Assembly: GCF_000424105.1 (NCBI RefSeq)
Contig: NZ_AUJG01000002.1
Location: forward strand, 124,001-188,000
Source of the DNA: Lachnospira multipara ATCC 19207
Lineage (GTDB): Bacteria; Bacillota; Clostridia; Lachnospirales; Lachnospiraceae
Direction of reading: 5' to 3'
Length of the DNA: 64,000 nt
In this document: one piece after another, positions 62,574 to 64,000 of the stretch
Layout: every line of letters starts with the position of its first letter
Position numbering within the stretch: position 1 is the stretch's first letter
The notes under the pieces: generated by a model
What the model was told of the DNA's origin: nothing
What the model saw: the letters and a program-made list of their open reading frames with translations, nothing else
The model's database searches: none
Position numbers and translations under genes: made by a program

Positions 62574-62643
62574 TGTCGCAATCAGCTTTGCTGATTACGA
62601 CCTAGCGTCGCGCCGCGCGAAGCGCGTCTCATGCGCGATGTTC
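62574..62643 (+). repeat. Two-hairpin repeat, tandem copy B
   Basis: Same 70 bases as copy A, 75 bases further on, with only two differences: T62539 to C62614 and A62551 to G62626. These two bases pair in the inner hairpin, so the change is compensatory (T-A to C-G). Confidence 0.87.
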
Positions 62644-62669
62644 AATGGTAAATGTAAAAAGGAGTAATT

Positions 62670-63362
62670 ATGGTAGTTGAAAATTACAAGGAAGTTTTAG
62701 AAAACGTTAAAAAGGCCGCCCTTAAGGCCGGCAGAGACCCTAAAGACATTACTGTTTTAGCGGTCAGCAAAACAAAGCCAAATGAAATGATAGAAGAATT
62801 ATATAACGAAGGCGTTAGAGAATTTGGCGAAAATTATGTCCAGGAACTTGCAACAAAAATGGAAACTCTACCTAAAGATATCCAATGGCATATGATTGGA
62901 CATTTGCAAAGAAATAAGATTAAATACATCATTGAAAATGTTAAAATGATCCATTCAGTAGATTCCCTTAGACTTGCTAAGGCAATCAGTGATGAAGCCG
63001 TTAAAAGAGGCGTAAATATGGACATTTTACTTGAAGTTAATGTGGCTCTTGAGGAAAATAAATTTGGTTTTAAAGTAGAAGAGGTTGAAGAGGCACTTAA
63101 AGAAATTGCAAAATTGCCTAATATCTGCGTAAAAGGCTTAATGACAAGTGCTCCATACGTTAGCAACGCAGAAGAAAATCGACAATATTTTAAAAGACTA
63201 AATAAATTATTAGTTGACATCAATGATAAAAACATAGATAATGTTAGTATGAGCGTTCTTTCAATGGGGATGACTAACGATTATTTGGTAGCCATTGAAG
63301 AAGGTGCGACTCATGTAAGAGTTGGCACAGCAATTTTTGGTGAGAGAAACTATAATAAATAG
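62670..63362 (+). CDS. PLP-binding protein YggS/YlmE
   Basis: Pyridoxal-phosphate homeostasis protein of 230 residues with a TIM-barrel fold. The PLP lysine is in AVSKTKP near residue 36. FGENYVQEL near 52, WHMIGHLQRNK near 75, VNVALEENKFGF near 125 and LSMGMTNDY near 196 are diagnostic. ATG 62670 follows AAGGAG. It precedes sepF, the classic ylmE-sepF order of Firmicutes division clusters. Confidence 0.96.
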   Translation: MVVENYKEVLENVKKAALKAGRDPKDITVLAVSKTKPNEMIEELYNEGVREFGENYVQELATKMETLPKDIQWHMIGHLQRNKIKYIIENVKMIHSVDSLRLAKAISDEAVKRGVNMDILLEVNVALEENKFGFKVEEVEEALKEIAKLPNICVKGLMTSAPYVSNAEENRQYFKRLNKLLVDINDKNIDNVSMSVLSMGMTNDYLVAIEEGATHVRVGTAIFGERNYNK

Positions 63363-63429
63363 TTTATGTATTTTATGGACAGAATTTTATATTGCTGTGG
63401 AAAATCGATTGGGAATAAGGAGAAGAAAA

Positions 63430-63981
63430 ATGGGAGCAATAGATAAGATTACAGATTTTTTCAAATTTAACGAAGAAGACGACTACGAGGATATCGAAGA
63501 AGAAGGATATGATGATTTAGAAGAAGACTACGAAGAAGATGAAGAAACAACTAATGACAGAAGAAACATCTTCGGTGGTAAGAAGAACGATACTGATTCA
63601 GTTTCAGTTCCAGAAAGACCAAAGTCAAGTCAGTCTCGTACTAAGATTGTACCTATTAAGACACAGACTCCAAAGGAATTAGAGGTTGTTGTTATTAGAC
63701 CTCAGTCTATGGAAGATGCTAAGGAAATTACAGATACTTTACTTTACGGTAAAGCTGTTGTTCTTAATTTAGAAGGTATTCACGTTGAGATAGCTCAGAG
63801 AATTATTGATTATTCTGCTGGTTCAACATACGCAATCAGAGGTAACTTACAGAAGATTACTAACTTTATCTTCCTTGTAACACCTCCTAATGTAGATATT
63901 TCAGGTGACATTCCTGAATTAGTTGGTGGCGGAATTGATTTAGCAGGTGTTAAGTCTAAGTCTGATATTAGTCAGTTATAA
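63430..63981 (+). CDS. sepF: Cell division protein SepF
   Basis: Membrane-binding partner of FtsZ that shapes the division septum. The 183 residues start with the amphipathic MGAIDKITDFFKF membrane anchor, then a strongly acidic linker (about 14-45), and the conserved SepF/DUF552 domain (about 85-170) with VVVIRPQSMEDAKEI, AVVLNLEG and DYSAGSTYAI. ATG 63430 follows GGAGAAG; the longer frame overlaps the yggS end and is rejected. Its promoter or YlmG partner would lie beyond the window. Confidence 0.96.
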   Translation: MGAIDKITDFFKFNEEDDYEDIEEEGYDDLEEDYEEDEETTNDRRNIFGGKKNDTDSVSVPERPKSSQSRTKIVPIKTQTPKELEVVVIRPQSMEDAKEITDTLLYGKAVVLNLEGIHVEIAQRIIDYSAGSTYAIRGNLQKITNFIFLVTPPNVDISGDIPELVGGGIDLAGVKSKSDISQL

Positions 63982-64000
63982 TTAAAGATTTTGCCATCTA

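Noticed and set aside
63322-63429. Longer N-terminus for SepF
   Set aside because: It overlaps the end of yggS, and SepF proteins start with the amphipathic helix beginning at 63430.

Overview
The window is about 64 kb of AT-rich chromosome from a low-GC Gram-positive anaerobe of the Clostridia, most likely Lachnospiraceae. The basis is the gene order pgk-tpiA-gpmI-secG-rnr-smpB-ssrA, a two-gene Suf-type pair (SufC + SufB/D-like), an M18 aminopeptidase, yggS-sepF, and a strong bias toward pectin and rhamnogalacturonan use. Together these resemble Lachnospira or [Eubacterium] eligens-like gut bacteria; the genus is inference. I see no rRNA, tRNA, prophage, insertion sequence or CRISPR array.

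Layout. 1-10.6 kb: lower glycolysis (pgk cut by the window edge, tpiA, gpmI) interrupted by a HerA/DUF853-type ATPase and a tocopherol-cyclase/CrtC-like protein, then secG, rnr, smpB and tmRNA (export, RNA decay, trans-translation). 10.6-16.2 kb: cell-envelope block with a membrane-anchored GH25 muramidase, a one-pass protein of unknown function, an OmpR/EnvZ-type two-component system and a lipoprotein. 16.2-26.2 kb: a cytoplasmic pectinesterase and a GNAT enzyme diverge from one palindromic promoter region. A TetR regulator, a GT-B-like protein, a GPH sugar symporter, a GH36 alpha-galactosidase and galactokinase follow (raffinose-type galactoside use), then a DhuI-like uronate isomerase on the minus strand. 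26.2-28.1 kb: an array of hairpin repeats leads into a sigma-70-like protein that lacks promoter-reading domains, followed by an independently promoted structured ncRNA. 28.3-38.6 kb: AraC regulator, small membrane protein, a GC-rich inverted-repeat island, then DctPQM TRAP transporter, GH105 hydrolase and rhaMBAD. 38.9-47.9 kb: PIN-PhoH, YihY, scpAB, SufC-SufB/D, DUF523, a PPOX-fold protein, a zinc-ribbon/YARHG protein and a lipoprotein amidase. 48-51.2 kb: small membrane proteins, a decayed lipoprotein pseudogene and an EF-hand-like protein. 51.4-64 kb: M18 aminopeptidase, prmA-rsmE-nifS-thiI, an HPr paralogue without the phospho-histidine, mtaB, coaX, coaBC, an HlyD-like protein, a tandem hairpin repeat, yggS and sepF.

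The carbohydrate genes fit one picture. Rhamnogalacturonan fragments enter through the TRAP system. GH105 removes the unsaturated uronate. The DhuI-like isomerase can channel that uronate into the KDG route, and rhaMBAD converts rhamnose to DHAP and lactaldehyde, with DHAP feeding tpiA. A cytoplasmic pectinesterase de-esterifies imported oligogalacturonides.

The most unusual material is non-coding. There is a dispersed two-hairpin repeat family whose stems differ but whose loop and linker are kept, including one compensatory base-pair change between tandem copies. There is a free-standing structured RNA next to a degenerate sigma factor, a GC-rich long inverted repeat, and a divergent promoter pair that shares one palindromic -35 element. 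All positions come from reading the sequence; no database search or folding program was run.
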